Notes: generated from the sequence alone by a model not told the origin. Positions 17,682 through 26,965 are shown, counted from the first letter of the stretch. The stretch is 64,000 nucleotides of DNA from Planctomycetota bacterium (GCA_029260765.1 JAJDCP010000051.1:22919-86918), one strand, 5' to 3'. Numbers and translations: made by a program.

Positions 17682-19790
17682 ATGGAACCTGTAGCCTGCC
17701 TGCACTGCGGGCTTCCCTGCCCCGGCGCGCGCCCGTCCTCCTCGGGAGACGGGCCCTTTTGCTGCCTGGGCTGCGCGTTGCTCTATCAGGTTCGCGAAGA
17801 GGGAGAGGAAGAACCGATCGGGTTGTTGACCCGCTTCGGCCTCAGCCTGTTCTTCGCGATGAACATCATGGTCTTCGCTCTGCTGCAGTACTCGGGCGAC
17901 GTGTTCTCGAGCGGCCCGGAGATCAGTCCACTCGAAGAGCTGTTCCGCTACCTGCAGCTTCTGCTTGCCACGCCCGTATTGATTCTGCTGGGCCCGCCAC
18001 TGCTCGAGAGCTCCCTCAAGCTCGGCTGGCGCCTCGCCGGCGCCGTTGACCTGCTGGTACTGGTCGGCAGTGTCGCGGCCTACGTGGCGTCCTGCGTTGC
18101 GACCTTCTTCAGCTCGGGGCCGGTCTACTTCGAGACCTCGGCGGGCGTACTGTTGTTCTTCACCTTCGGGCGCTACCTCGATGCACGCGCCCGCGCCCAG
18201 GCACGCGACGCCGTGGGCTGCCTGCTCGAAGCCCTCCCCCACCAGGCGACCGTGCTCGAGCAGGGCGTGGAACGCACGCTGGATGCCAAAGACGTGGTAG
18301 TGGGCGCTCGCGTGCTGGTCCGCGCAGGCGAAATGCTGGCTCTGGACGGGCGCATTGTGAGCGGTCGGGCCGCGGTCGACCGCTCATCGCTGACGGGCCG
18401 TGCGCTCCCGGAGTGCCTGGAGCCGGGCGACCCGATCAAAGCTGGCGAGATCCCGCGCGATGGCGCCCTCGAGGTCGAGGTGCAGGCGCCCTGGGGGGAA
18501 CGCGTCGTAGACGCCGTAGCGAAGTTGTTGTCACGGGCGCGTTTGGAACGAGCCGGCGTGGTCCTGCTCGCGGACAGGCTCGCCCGCATCTTGCTGCCGA
18601 CGGCCCTGACCCTGGCCGTGTTGACGCTGGGTCTGGGAATCTGGCAGGAACGCGGCGCTTGGAAAACCTGCCTGGACGCGCTCGCCGTGATCTTGATCGC
18701 CTGTCCCTGTGCTCTGGGGATCGCTACCCCCCTCGCCCACTTCGTCGCTCTCGGAGAAGCCGCACGGTTGGGCGCTCTGGTGCGGTCTGGCAGGGTCTTG
18801 GACAGCCTGGCGCAGGTGCGTCGTGTGCTGCTCGACAAGACCGGGACACTGACCGCCGGACATTTCGTGCTCAGTCGTCAACACGGCGATCCTGCGGGGC
18901 TCGAACGGGCCGCGGCGCTGGCGTACGCAAGTCGGCACCCGATCTCGCGGGCCGCCCGTATCGCGGCCCTCGAACGAGGGCTCAAGCCCGCGGTCGAAGC
19001 AGACGCCCAGGTCCAACCGGGCCTGGGGGTCAGCAGCGCTGATGCAGCCTTCGGCGCGGCACGCCTGCTGGCCGAGCGGGGCTGGACGCTGCCAGCCCCG
19101 TTGGAGCGGGCCGCAGAGGAGGCCCGACAGCAAGGGGAGAGCCTGGCCTACGTCGGCTGGGATGGCCAGGTTCGAAGTCTATTGTGCTTCCAGGACGCCG
19201 CGCGCTGTGAGGCACGCGACTCGGTGCAAGCCCTGCGGGCGCTGGGTCTGGGGGTCGCCATTTTGAGCGGTGATTCCCTTGAAACCGCAGAAGCTGCCGC
19301 GCGCGAGGTCGGCATCAGCGAGGTCCATGCGGCCTGCAGCCCGGCCGACAAGGCTCAACACATCGCCGAAGAAGAAAGCCGAGCGCGGGTGATGTTCGTA
19401 GGCGACGGCCTGAACGACGGGCCCGCGTTGGCGCGGGCCAGTGTCGGCGTAGCCGTGTCATCGGGCAGCGATCTCGCCCGTGAGACCGCGGACGTGTTGC
19501 TGAACGCTGACCTTTCGACACTGCCGCGGCTGGTCAAGCTCGCGCGCAAGACCCGCAGTGTGGTCACCCTCAATCTGATCTGGGCGCTGGGGTTCAACCT
19601 GGCCGGAATCGCGCTGGCGATGAGCGGCCGTCTGCGTCCGCTGTTTGCGGCGCTAGCGATGGCCCTCTCGAGCTTTTTTGTGGTGCGCCAATCGCTGTCG
19701 TTGGGAACCTGGACCCAGCCCCTCAAGGGACCTGCCGAGACTACAACTCCAGAGGACGCCGACCCGAGCGTAGGCGCGCTGCGCCACTAG
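17682..19790 (+). CDS. ccoI: CcoI/CopA-like P1B copper ATPase
   Basis: The 702-residue P1B ATPase is placed as in cco operons, where CcoI delivers copper for the CuB site. It has an N-terminal cysteine cluster (CLHCGLPCPG then FCCLGC) typical of CcoI, eight or so membrane helices, the ion-binding ACPCALGIATP near residue 341, phosphorylation site DKTGTLT near 385, SRHP for the HP loop, and GDGLNDGPA. One anomaly stands out: the actuator-loop TGE is TGR (SSLTGRALPE near residue 238), removing the glutamate that normally drives dephosphorylation. Family is certain; full activity is questionable. Confidence 0.93.
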   Translation: MEPVACLHCGLPCPGARPSSSGDGPFCCLGCALLYQVREEGEEEPIGLLTRFGLSLFFAMNIMVFALLQYSGDVFSSGPEISPLEELFRYLQLLLATPVLILLGPPLLESSLKLGWRLAGAVDLLVLVGSVAAYVASCVATFFSSGPVYFETSAGVLLFFTFGRYLDARARAQARDAVGCLLEALPHQATVLEQGVERTLDAKDVVVGARVLVRAGEMLALDGRIVSGRAAVDRSSLTGRALPECLEPGDPIKAGEIPRDGALEVEVQAPWGERVVDAVAKLLSRARLERAGVVLLADRLARILLPTALTLAVLTLGLGIWQERGAWKTCLDALAVILIACPCALGIATPLAHFVALGEAARLGALVRSGRVLDSLAQVRRVLLDKTGTLTAGHFVLSRQHGDPAGLERAAALAYASRHPISRAARIAALERGLKPAVEADAQVQPGLGVSSADAAFGAARLLAERGWTLPAPLERAAEEARQQGESLAYVGWDGQVRSLLCFQDAARCEARDSVQALRALGLGVAILSGDSLETAEAAAREVGISEVHAACSPADKAQHIAEEESRARVMFVGDGLNDGPALARASVGVAVSSGSDLARETADVLLNADLSTLPRLVKLARKTRSVVTLNLIWALGFNLAGIALAMSGRLRPLFAALAMALSSFFVVRQSLSLGTWTQPLKGPAETTTPEDADPSVGALRH

Positions 19791-19792
19791 AA

Positions 19793-21322
19793 TCAGGCCG
19801 TCTCGCGCTGCAGCGTGCCGACAAAGACCTGATCCCCCGAGCTCATTTTCTGGGAGCCTGCGATCAGCTGCCGCGTCCCCGGGAGGGGCCGACAACAGAC
19901 CAGAAACTGGAACGCGAACATCTCCTCCCAGGCCGAAGCCATGCCGTCGGCCAGCTTTCCGAGCCCGGCCCCAGCGCTTCCCCCGAGCACGGCCTCGAAC
20001 GGCACGCCCACCGGACGCACAGACTCGACCCGATAGCCGCAGTCTGCCAGCATCCGCAAGAGCGAGCCGCGTGTGAACAGCCGCTTGTGGGTGACGTCCA
20101 GGATGCCCCGCTCGGCGTACGTGAACCGTCCCAAAAGCAAGTTGAGACGGATACCAGCAAAGGCCACGTTGGGCGTAGAGATCACCACGAGCGGTGGTCG
20201 GGTGACCGCGGAGAGCGACCTCGAGCGGTTCCGCAGCCCGATCAGGAACTCCTCAGGATTGTCCAGATGCTCAATCACATCGAGCATCAGCACGACGTCA
20301 TGGGCGAAGGCGTCCACCGGCACCGGATCGTGGTCGAAATCGACGCGATGGAAGGCGTCGGTGCTTCCCGGCAGCGGCGGCTCGCGATCGATTCCGGTCA
20401 CGTAAGCGCCGAGCGTACGGCACTTCCGGGCCACGTGGCCGGGACCGCAGCCGAGATCCAGCACCGATCTCGGACGCTCGCGGGCGACCAGCTCCAATGC
20501 CGTGATATGGGAGGAATACCGCAGCTCGGTCTTGTCCTGATAGACCTGCGGCTTGAGGGCGCGGAATTTCAAGGAACAGAACATCCCGACCTTGTGCAAG
20601 GCGAACTGGGTCGTCGTCACCGCCACGCGGTAGGCGTAGTCCAGACCGTCGACGTGGCAGACTTCATCACCGTAATGGGTGGGGATATCGAATTCGGCGA
20701 TCGGCGCATCGATGCCGCGCGCCTGCAACAGAATCTCCGTGTCGAAATGGAATTCGTTGGTGTTGCTTTCGAAGGGAATCTGACGCAGCAAGCTGGTGGT
20801 GTACGCGCGGTATCCCGTGTGGTACTCGGACAGCTTCTGGCCCGTCAAGAGATTCTGGTACCCGGTCAGGATCCGGTTGCCCAGGGCCTTGTACAGGGGC
20901 ATGCCCCCTTGGAGAGCCCCGCGCATCCGACGCATCCTGGAGCCGAGCACTACGTCTGCGCCGGTCTGCCGCCAACAATCGACAAAGCGGGGAAGCAGCT
21001 CGGGCGCGTATTGTCCGTCTCCGTGCAGCAGGATGACGAAATCGAAGCCGGCATCGATCGCTAACCGGTAGCCGAGCTTCTGATTGCCACCGTAGCCCTG
21101 GTTCACGATATTGCGCAACACGGTGACGCGCTCGTAGCCGCGCCGCTGCACCCAATCGGCGATCACCCGGCTGCCCGCGTCGGAGGAAGCGTCGTCGATG
21201 ATCAGGAAGTGGTAGCGTGCATCGGCGAACATCTCCTCGGGAATGCGCTCAAAGACCCCCTGGATGTGCTGCTCGGCATTGTAGGCGACCACGAAAACCA
21301 GAATCCGTGCGCCTTCGTCCAT
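19793..21322 (-). CDS. Glycosyltransferase family 2 fused to SAM methyltransferase
   Basis: The first ~240 of 509 residues are a DPM-type GT-A domain: VFVVAYNAEQHIQGVFERIP, IIDDASSDAG, NQGYGGNQKLGYRLAI, and LLHGDGQYAPE at the metal site. The family usually transfers sugar to a polyprenol or glycan. The C-terminal half is a UbiG-like class I methyltransferase with motif I VLDLGCGPGHVARK near residue 290, then VLMLDVIEHLDNPEEF. ATG 21322 is used; an in-frame upstream extension looks non-coding. It is convergent with the copper ATPase gene, three bases apart. A sugar-transferring and O-methylating surface glycan enzyme is likely. Confidence 0.88.
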   Translation of the reverse strand: MDEGARILVFVVAYNAEQHIQGVFERIPEEMFADARYHFLIIDDASSDAGSRVIADWVQRRGYERVTVLRNIVNQGYGGNQKLGYRLAIDAGFDFVILLHGDGQYAPELLPRFVDCWRQTGADVVLGSRMRRMRGALQGGMPLYKALGNRILTGYQNLLTGQKLSEYHTGYRAYTTSLLRQIPFESNTNEFHFDTEILLQARGIDAPIAEFDIPTHYGDEVCHVDGLDYAYRVAVTTTQFALHKVGMFCSLKFRALKPQVYQDKTELRYSSHITALELVARERPRSVLDLGCGPGHVARKCRTLGAYVTGIDREPPLPGSTDAFHRVDFDHDPVPVDAFAHDVVLMLDVIEHLDNPEEFLIGLRNRSRSLSAVTRPPLVVISTPNVAFAGIRLNLLLGRFTYAERGILDVTHKRLFTRGSLLRMLADCGYRVESVRPVGVPFEAVLGGSAGAGLGKLADGMASAWEEMFAFQFLVCCRPLPGTRQLIAGSQKMSSGDQVFVGTLQRETA

Positions 21323-21542
21323 CGTGTCCGCTCCCGCGTGTGCCGCAGCTACCAATTTAGTGGGTTCGCTAGCCGTTGAAAAGGACCCGGAGCCAAGGGC
21401 CAGCCGCCGCTTCTCCCCAAAACGGTCTGCTTGGTAGTCGAAGACCGCCGCCACAGCCAAAGCCCACAGTTCCAACGCAGCACCTGGTTGCTTGACCCGT
21501 CCCGACAAGGGGAGTCCGAGCCGCCGCCTGATGCGGCTCGAG

Positions 21543-21571
21543 TTGGCTGCGTCCTCCCGCTGCGCTATACT
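21543..21571 (+). promoter_or_regulatory. Probable sigma-70 promoter of the PilT-like gene pair
   Basis: TTGGCT and TATACT with a 17-base spacer lie 39 bases before the ATG at 21610. The rest of the 287-base divergent gap from 21323 shows nothing else I can name. Confidence 0.5.
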
Positions 21572-21609
21572 GAGCTTCCCCCAGCAGACCCCTCCCGAGG
21601 CCGTCTCTC

Positions 21610-24042
21610 ATGGTGATGCAGTTCTTCCGTTCTGAGCGCGACAATCTGCTGAAAAAGATCGAGCGCGGCGAGTGGCAAGACCCACAGAACAAGCTGCAGC
21701 TGCTCGCCAAGGCGGCGGGATCAGGGGACTACCGGCTCAGCGATCTCGCCTTCATGTTCCGCCACGCGGACATGGAGGTCGTCCGCTATGCCACCGAACA
21801 CGCCCTCCCCCAGGCCACAACCAGCGAGATTCTGACCACCTTGCTCGGCGTACTTCCGAAGTTGGCGACCCAGCCCCAGCAACGCAGCGTCGTCCTCGAA
21901 TCGCTCCGCAAGGTACGGCCCGAGCCTCTGGCCCGACAGATCTCCCAACGACTGCACAGCGGCGATGCGCTGCAGGTCGAAGCGGCGCTCGGCCTTCTCG
22001 AGCAGCTTCCTCCATTGCCCGACTGGCTGCCCTGTTGGAATGATGCCCTCGAGAAGTTGCAGGGGCCCCTTCGGCAGCGCGCGCTAGACAGCCTGTTCGC
22101 CGGCGAGATGTGGCGCGATCAGTCTTTGCTCGAGGGCCTCGCACGAGACCCCGACCCACACGTGCGTCTGCGCTTCCTGGACGCGTTGCGCAGCCACGGA
22201 GTGTCGCCCTTCGAAGGGGTGGTGGCCCTGGCGTTGCAGGACGATGCCCCGCAGGTTCGGCACGCGGCGCTCGAGCTGCTCTCCGCGGCCCAGCCGGTGC
22301 TCCGCCCTGCGGATCTGCTTCCTCTGAGCACGCTGGCAGACACGCGCGTTCGTGACAGCGCCGTGCGCAACCTGTTGACGCCGGAGTCCAAACGTCCACA
22401 GCATCTGCGCCAACTCCTGGCGCGCCTGGCAGAGGTCTCGGAGCGGGACGCCGAGCGCGGCCTGCGCTCGCTTGCGGCCCTTGCTATCGACCTCTACCCC
22501 CTGCTCGGTGAGGTGTATGGGGAAGCTCAGGGAGCCGTCCGCCGCCTTGCAGGCCGCGCCCTTCTGGGCGGGGACGATGCGCACACCAGAACGGCCGCGC
22601 TCGAGCTCGTCTCCGGAGAAGACTGGTGGACGCGGGTTGCGGCTCTCGATGCCCTCGCGCGCCTCAAAGACGAGGAGGTGGTCCCGAAGTTGGTGCCGCT
22701 GTTGCGGGACGAGCAGATCCGCGCCCCGACCATCGGGGCGTTGGTGGCGATCGGAGGTGAGGGGGCCTCCGAGTTGGTCAACAACCTGCTCGAAGATCCG
22801 CGGCCCGAGGTACGCCGCGAAGTGCTCCAGGCGATCGATCGACACTGCGCTGCCGAGGCGGGAGATTTGCTCCAACACATGGCGCAGAATGACCCCGAAA
22901 CGAGCAACCAGCAATACGCCCAGGCCATCCTCGGGAACCTCGCCCCGGGCGAAGCCGACTTCAACGATCCCCTACCCGGGCCGCCCCATCCGCGGCTCGA
23001 AGAGCTCTGCCAACGTGCCGCCGACGCGCTCGCCACAGACCTGCACCTGGCTGCAGATAGCGAGCCCCGTTTCCGGGTGGATGGAGCCTTGAGCGGTGTC
23101 GGCGACAAGCTCTCTGCCAGCGAGTTCAACACTCTGGTCGACAGCATGCTCAGCCCTCCCCAACGGCAGGCTCTGCCCAGCGCCCAGACGATGGAGGTCG
23201 GTTTCCGGCGCCGCAGCGGGACCTGGGTGCGCGGCCAGATCTTTACGTCGCAACGCGGGCGCCAGGCGCGCCTGCACATTTTCCCCGCCCATCCGCCTCC
23301 GTTGGCTGAGCTCGGGCTCCCGGCCTGTGTGACGCAGAGTACCCAACTCACGCACGGGCTGGTGGTGTTGGCCGGACCTTCGGGAAGCGGGCGTGCGACG
23401 ACGCGGGCCGCACTGGTCGAGGCTATCGCCGCACAGCGCAGCGTTTCGATCGTTTGCCTCGAGGCGACCACTGAGCTCGAGTTGACAGCGGGATGTGGAC
23501 TGATCCACCAGCGCAGACGGGGAGTCCACTTCCAGAGTTGGGCCGAGGGGATCTGGCAGGCTCTCGACAGCGACGCCGACCTGATCGTCGCCGCCGAGCT
23601 CGATGCCGAAGGACTGTGGTGGGCGCTCGAAGCTTGTCATGCGGGCAAGTTGATCGTGCTCAGCCCAAGAGCGACCAGCATCTCTGGCGCCTTGTCAAGC
23701 CTCGCCGCCAACCTTCCCGCCCCGCGCAGAGCCCAGGGTTTGCGTCGCCTGGCAGAGCAGCTGCAGCTCGCGCTGTGCCAGGTTCTGATAGCCGGCAAAG
23801 GAGGCGGACGCATCGCCTGCTGTAGTTGGATCCAACCCTGGGACGCGCTGCGAGCGCGGATGGCCACGGGCGCCTTTGACGAACTTGCCGAGCTGATAGG
23901 GGCCCGGCCCGAGTGTATGACCCGCGACCGTGCCCTGGCCGCAATGCTCGAGGCAGGCCGGATCGAGCTGGAGGAAGCGCAACTCTGGGCTGAGCACCCG
24001 GCCGACCTGCCGGAGTCGCGGCGAACGGAGGCCTCGGCATGA
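21610..24042 (+). CDS. HEAT-repeat protein fused to degenerate PilT-like ATPase domain
   Basis: The first ~460 of 810 residues are HEAT-like helical repeats (for example HVRLRFLDALRSHG and WTRVAALDALARLKDEEVVP). The rest is a PilT/GspE-type ATPase fold: the PAS-like N-terminal part has DLHLAADSEPRFRVDGALSG, then VVLAGPSGSGRATTRAALV. In that Walker A loop the catalytic lysine is arginine. The Asp box and Walker B are weak (VCLEATTELEL, ADLIVAAELDAEG) and the His-box histidine is missing. It is probably a non-hydrolysing structural relative of pilus retraction ATPases. Coupled to the next gene by a four-base overlap. Confidence 0.82.
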   Translation: MVMQFFRSERDNLLKKIERGEWQDPQNKLQLLAKAAGSGDYRLSDLAFMFRHADMEVVRYATEHALPQATTSEILTTLLGVLPKLATQPQQRSVVLESLRKVRPEPLARQISQRLHSGDALQVEAALGLLEQLPPLPDWLPCWNDALEKLQGPLRQRALDSLFAGEMWRDQSLLEGLARDPDPHVRLRFLDALRSHGVSPFEGVVALALQDDAPQVRHAALELLSAAQPVLRPADLLPLSTLADTRVRDSAVRNLLTPESKRPQHLRQLLARLAEVSERDAERGLRSLAALAIDLYPLLGEVYGEAQGAVRRLAGRALLGGDDAHTRTAALELVSGEDWWTRVAALDALARLKDEEVVPKLVPLLRDEQIRAPTIGALVAIGGEGASELVNNLLEDPRPEVRREVLQAIDRHCAAEAGDLLQHMAQNDPETSNQQYAQAILGNLAPGEADFNDPLPGPPHPRLEELCQRAADALATDLHLAADSEPRFRVDGALSGVGDKLSASEFNTLVDSMLSPPQRQALPSAQTMEVGFRRRSGTWVRGQIFTSQRGRQARLHIFPAHPPPLAELGLPACVTQSTQLTHGLVVLAGPSGSGRATTRAALVEAIAAQRSVSIVCLEATTELELTAGCGLIHQRRRGVHFQSWAEGIWQALDSDADLIVAAELDAEGLWWALEACHAGKLIVLSPRATSISGALSSLAANLPAPRRAQGLRRLAEQLQLALCQVLIAGKGGGRIACCSWIQPWDALRARMATGAFDELAELIGARPECMTRDRALAAMLEAGRIELEEAQLWAEHPADLPESRRTEASA

Positions 24043-25490
24043 GGAACCGCCTCGATGTCTTGTTGCGGCGTTGTGTGGAGCTCGGCTCTTCCGATCTGCA
24101 TCTCGCCCCGAACCAGCCGCCACGCGTCAGGTTGAACGGCCAGCTGGAGAGCCTTCTGCACCCGAAGCTCGACGATACCACGTTGCGGCGGCTGCTGCGG
24201 CCCCTGCTCGCTCCCGAGGCCTGGGCCGAGGGGAAAGCACGCGGTTTTTGGAGCTTTGACTACCCGCTGGACCCTACGACCCGCTTCAGAGTGCGCGCCT
24301 TCCGCCAGCAGCAGGGCCTGGCGATGGTGATGCACCGTGTCCCCCGGGGCGTTCCAAGGCTCGCTGCGCTGGGTCTGCCCGAGGCGGTACGTGAGCTGGC
24401 CAGCCTGCGGCGCGGACTGGTCTTGTTGGCCGGACAGATCGGTTCCGGCCGGTCGTGTACCCAAGCTGCGCTGGTGGCAGACATCGCATCCAAACGCCCG
24501 TGCCATCTGTTGTTGCTCGAGGACGACGCCGGCTTCGAGTTTCCGGAGAGCACCGCGTTCATCAGCCACCGAAGACTCGGCTGGGCCCCCGAGGCTTGGG
24601 AAGAAGCACTGCGGGCAGCCAGCGAAGCCGATGCCGAGGTGATCGCTCTCGCTCGCCTGCCGAGCGATACCTGCCTGCGTCTGGCGTTGCGAGAGGCTGC
24701 AGCCGGCCGGCTGGTGCTGGCCTGTGTGCACGGTCCTTCAGCGCTGGCGACCTTGCGTGCCCTGTCTGGCAACGCCGCAGACTTGCAGCGCTTGCTGGCC
24801 CAACATGTCGCGGCCGTACTCTGGCAACGGCTGGTCCCCGGGAAGTCCACTGGCGCGTTGGCGGCCGTCGAGTTGTTGGAGCGCAGCGCGGCACTCTCCC
24901 GCTGGCTGCAAGCAGACGATACGCGAGCTGCCGCTGAGATCCCCTACCGTCTGGATTTCGATGCGGGGTTGCAGGACCTTGTCGAGGCCGGCCGCATCAC
25001 GCGCAGCGTTGCGCTTCAGCATGCCCGCACGCCCGAGCTTTTGCCGGCTGTTTCTGCATCCAAGCTGCCGGCACCGTCGCAGCCCACGAAACCGCCGCAA
25101 GCTTCGAAACCTCTACAAACCTCGAGGCCTCCGCAGCCGACCAGGCCTCCGATACCGGTCCGGTCCGCTTTGCCGATCAAGCCTCCACAGCCCCCGATGA
25201 GGAAGCCGGCAAAGGCGCAAGACTCCGGACCCCAGACGATCAAATTCACGCGGGCGCAGCGTACCAGGCCAACGACGCGCAGCCCGACCCGCCGCAGCAA
25301 GCCGGCACACAAGACCCAGGTTGCCAGAAAGACCAGCGCTTCATCCAAGACCACACGCATCGAGCGCCGTCCACGCCCGCAGTCCGCGCGCCGGCTGCCG
25401 ACCCGTAAGAGTCCTTCAGCGCCGAAACCACGGCCGCCCATCCGGCGGGCGAAATCACCACGCCCTCCGGCACCGCCAGGGCAGTCCTGA
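24039..25490 (+). CDS. Second degenerate PilT-like protein with basic Pro-rich tail
   Basis: The 483-residue product starts like PilT (LLRRCVELGSSDLHLAPNQP then VRLNGQLE). The Walker A region is LAGQIGSGRSCTQAA, again with Arg for Lys, and the Walker B/His-box segment reads DAEVIALARLPSD and LACVHGPSALA. From about residue 345 it continues as ~140 residues rich in Pro, Lys, Arg, Ser and Thr (repeats such as KPPQ and RPPQPTRPP), probably unstructured and strongly basic. It is cotranslated with the preceding PilT-like gene. The pair probably form a hetero-oligomer; pilus linkage is not shown, since no pilin or PilBC gene is nearby. Confidence 0.8.
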   Translation: MRNRLDVLLRRCVELGSSDLHLAPNQPPRVRLNGQLESLLHPKLDDTTLRRLLRPLLAPEAWAEGKARGFWSFDYPLDPTTRFRVRAFRQQQGLAMVMHRVPRGVPRLAALGLPEAVRELASLRRGLVLLAGQIGSGRSCTQAALVADIASKRPCHLLLLEDDAGFEFPESTAFISHRRLGWAPEAWEEALRAASEADAEVIALARLPSDTCLRLALREAAAGRLVLACVHGPSALATLRALSGNAADLQRLLAQHVAAVLWQRLVPGKSTGALAAVELLERSAALSRWLQADDTRAAAEIPYRLDFDAGLQDLVEAGRITRSVALQHARTPELLPAVSASKLPAPSQPTKPPQASKPLQTSRPPQPTRPPIPVRSALPIKPPQPPMRKPAKAQDSGPQTIKFTRAQRTRPTTRSPTRRSKPAHKTQVARKTSASSKTTRIERRPRPQSARRLPTRKSPSAPKPRPPIRRAKSPRPPAPPGQS

Positions 25491-25506
25491 GGCGGTTGAA
25501 TCTTGT

Positions 25507-25534
25507 TTGCATCAGCCGGAATCTGTGATATAAG
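25507..25534 (+). promoter_or_regulatory. Possible sigma-70 promoter
   Basis: TTGCAT and TATAAG, 16 bases apart, precede the small gene at 25559; a good ribosome site (AGGGAGG) follows. Confidence 0.35.
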
Positions 25535-25558
25535 CGCCTCAACGTAGGGAGGTTGGAA

Positions 25559-25723
25559 TTGAGGACGTACCGCCTGACCTATCTCGGTGAAGGCGTGGTC
25601 CAGGTGGAAGGCGCGGGTCTCTTCCAGCTCTACACCACAGCCTACGTCGGAGAGGACGTCGCCCTCCCCTACAAGGACAACAAAGACTGGTCCTGTGTCG
25701 AGATTCGGGACGAGGACGAGTGA
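25559..25723 (+). CDS. Small hypothetical protein upstream of kdsD
   Basis: A 54-residue frame begins at TTG with AGGGAGG seven bases upstream and reads RTYRLTYLGEGVVQVEGAGL to VEIRDEDE. The pattern of alternating hydrophobic and polar residues suggests a small beta-rich protein with an acidic end. It has no similarity I recognise. Its stop is 47 bases before the preferred kdsD start, and an alternative GTG start of kdsD overlaps it. Codon use looks like real coding sequence and the ribosome site is strong, so I consider it genuine. Confidence 0.6.
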   Translation: MRTYRLTYLGEGVVQVEGAGLFQLYTTAYVGEDVALPYKDNKDWSCVEIRDEDE

Positions 25724-25770
25724 CTGCCCTCGATCTGCCAGCCGCAACTGCTGCCGGCCGGAGAGTCGGA

Positions 25771-26760
25771 ATGGACTATCAGCAGGAAGGCCGCCACATC
25801 ATCCGCCAGGAGATGCAGTCTCTTGAGCTGACCATCGAGGCTGTGAACGAAGCCTTCGGTCAAGCCGTAGAGCGTATCCTGGAATGCCGTGGGCGTGTAC
25901 TGGTCTCGGGTATGGGCAAGTCTGGCCTGATCGGGAGCAAAGTCTCGGCCACACTCGCCAGCACCGGTACACCATCGCACTTCATCCACCCGGCCGAAGC
26001 CGTGCATGGCGATTTGGGGCGGATCCACAGCGATGACCTGGTGATCCTGCTGTCCAATTCCGGCGAAACCGCAGAGGTCGTGCGGCTGCTGCCGACGATC
26101 AAGAAATTCGGCGCGGAGATGATCGCCATCACCGGTCGGCGCAACTCGACCATGGCCCGCCATGCCAACCTGGTCCTGCACATCGGCAACATCTCCGAAG
26201 CCTGCCCGCTGAATCTCGCCCCGAGCTCAACCACCACCGCCATGCTGGTGCTCGGCGATGCCCTGGCGCTGACCGTGCTGAAGGCCCGAGGATTCAGCAA
26301 GGAGCAATACGCACTCAACCATCCAGCGGGAACTCTGGGGCGCTCGATGCTGAAGGCCGAGGAGGCGATGCGCCCGACCTCGCAGTTGTGGACGGCGCAC
26401 CCCGACGAGATCCTGATCGAGCTGATCCAAAAGGGTGTGCGGAAGAACTCACGGCTGTCGGCCGTATGCATCATCGACGACGAGCAGCACCTGTTGGGAA
26501 TCTTCACCGACGGCGACCTGCGTCGCTTGCTGTGCAAAGACTTCCAGTTGCTGCAGTCGCATGTGGGCGAGGTCGCTGCCAAGAATCCCAAACGTGTTGT
26601 CGAGGGAGCCCTGCTCGCCGAAGTCTTCTTCCTGATGCGCAGCCTTGAAGTCGACGAGATTCCCGTCGTCGATGCGGACAACCGCCTGGTTGGCATGGTC
26701 GACATCCAGGACCTGCTCAAGGTCGACGTCGGCCCAACCGAATTCAGCGATAAGGCCTGA
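25771..26760 (+). CDS. kdsD: Arabinose-5-phosphate isomerase (KdsD/KpsF family)
   Basis: The enzyme converts ribulose-5-phosphate to arabinose-5-phosphate, the first step to Kdo for lipopolysaccharide. The SIS domain is clear: VLVSGMGKSGLIGSKVSATL and LLSNSGETAEVVRLLP, with APSSTTTAMLVLGDALAL and NHPAGTLGR. Two CBS domains follow (VCIIDDEQHLLGIFTDGDLR and IPVVDADNRLVGMVDIQDLL). At 329 residues from ATG 25771 it equals the family length; GTG 25720 would add 17 residues. It implies a Kdo-containing outer membrane. Confidence 0.94.
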   Translation: MDYQQEGRHIIRQEMQSLELTIEAVNEAFGQAVERILECRGRVLVSGMGKSGLIGSKVSATLASTGTPSHFIHPAEAVHGDLGRIHSDDLVILLSNSGETAEVVRLLPTIKKFGAEMIAITGRRNSTMARHANLVLHIGNISEACPLNLAPSSTTTAMLVLGDALALTVLKARGFSKEQYALNHPAGTLGRSMLKAEEAMRPTSQLWTAHPDEILIELIQKGVRKNSRLSAVCIIDDEQHLLGIFTDGDLRRLLCKDFQLLQSHVGEVAAKNPKRVVEGALLAEVFFLMRSLEVDEIPVVDADNRLVGMVDIQDLLKVDVGPTEFSDKA

Positions 26761-26935
26761 CACCATAGCCCGAATCCATCACCAGTTTCTGCTGCGGCCC
26801 CGCCTGACCGGCGAATTCGACCTCTCGCTGCTCGAAGATACCCCCGTAGCGTCTGCGCTGCTCAAGCCCGAATTCGCTCGGCCATCCGGGTCCTCGCTAC
26901 GATCCTTGTGACGGATCCGGACTAGCCGGCTAGGC

Positions 26936-26965
26936 TTGCGGGTCGCTGTGCCGTTCCCTTATGAT
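26936..26965 (+). promoter_or_regulatory. Probable sigma-70 promoter of asd
   Basis: TTGCGG and TATGAT are 18 bases apart, 39 bases before ATG 27005. A 12-bp palindrome CTAGCCGGCTAG (26922-26933) lies directly upstream. The remainder of the gap from 26761 holds no credible gene. Confidence 0.45.

Noticed and set aside
26645..26911. 88-codon frame after kdsD
   Set aside because: It overlaps kdsD in another frame and has no ribosome site or protein-like pattern; the 26761-27004 gap appears non-coding apart from the asd promoter.
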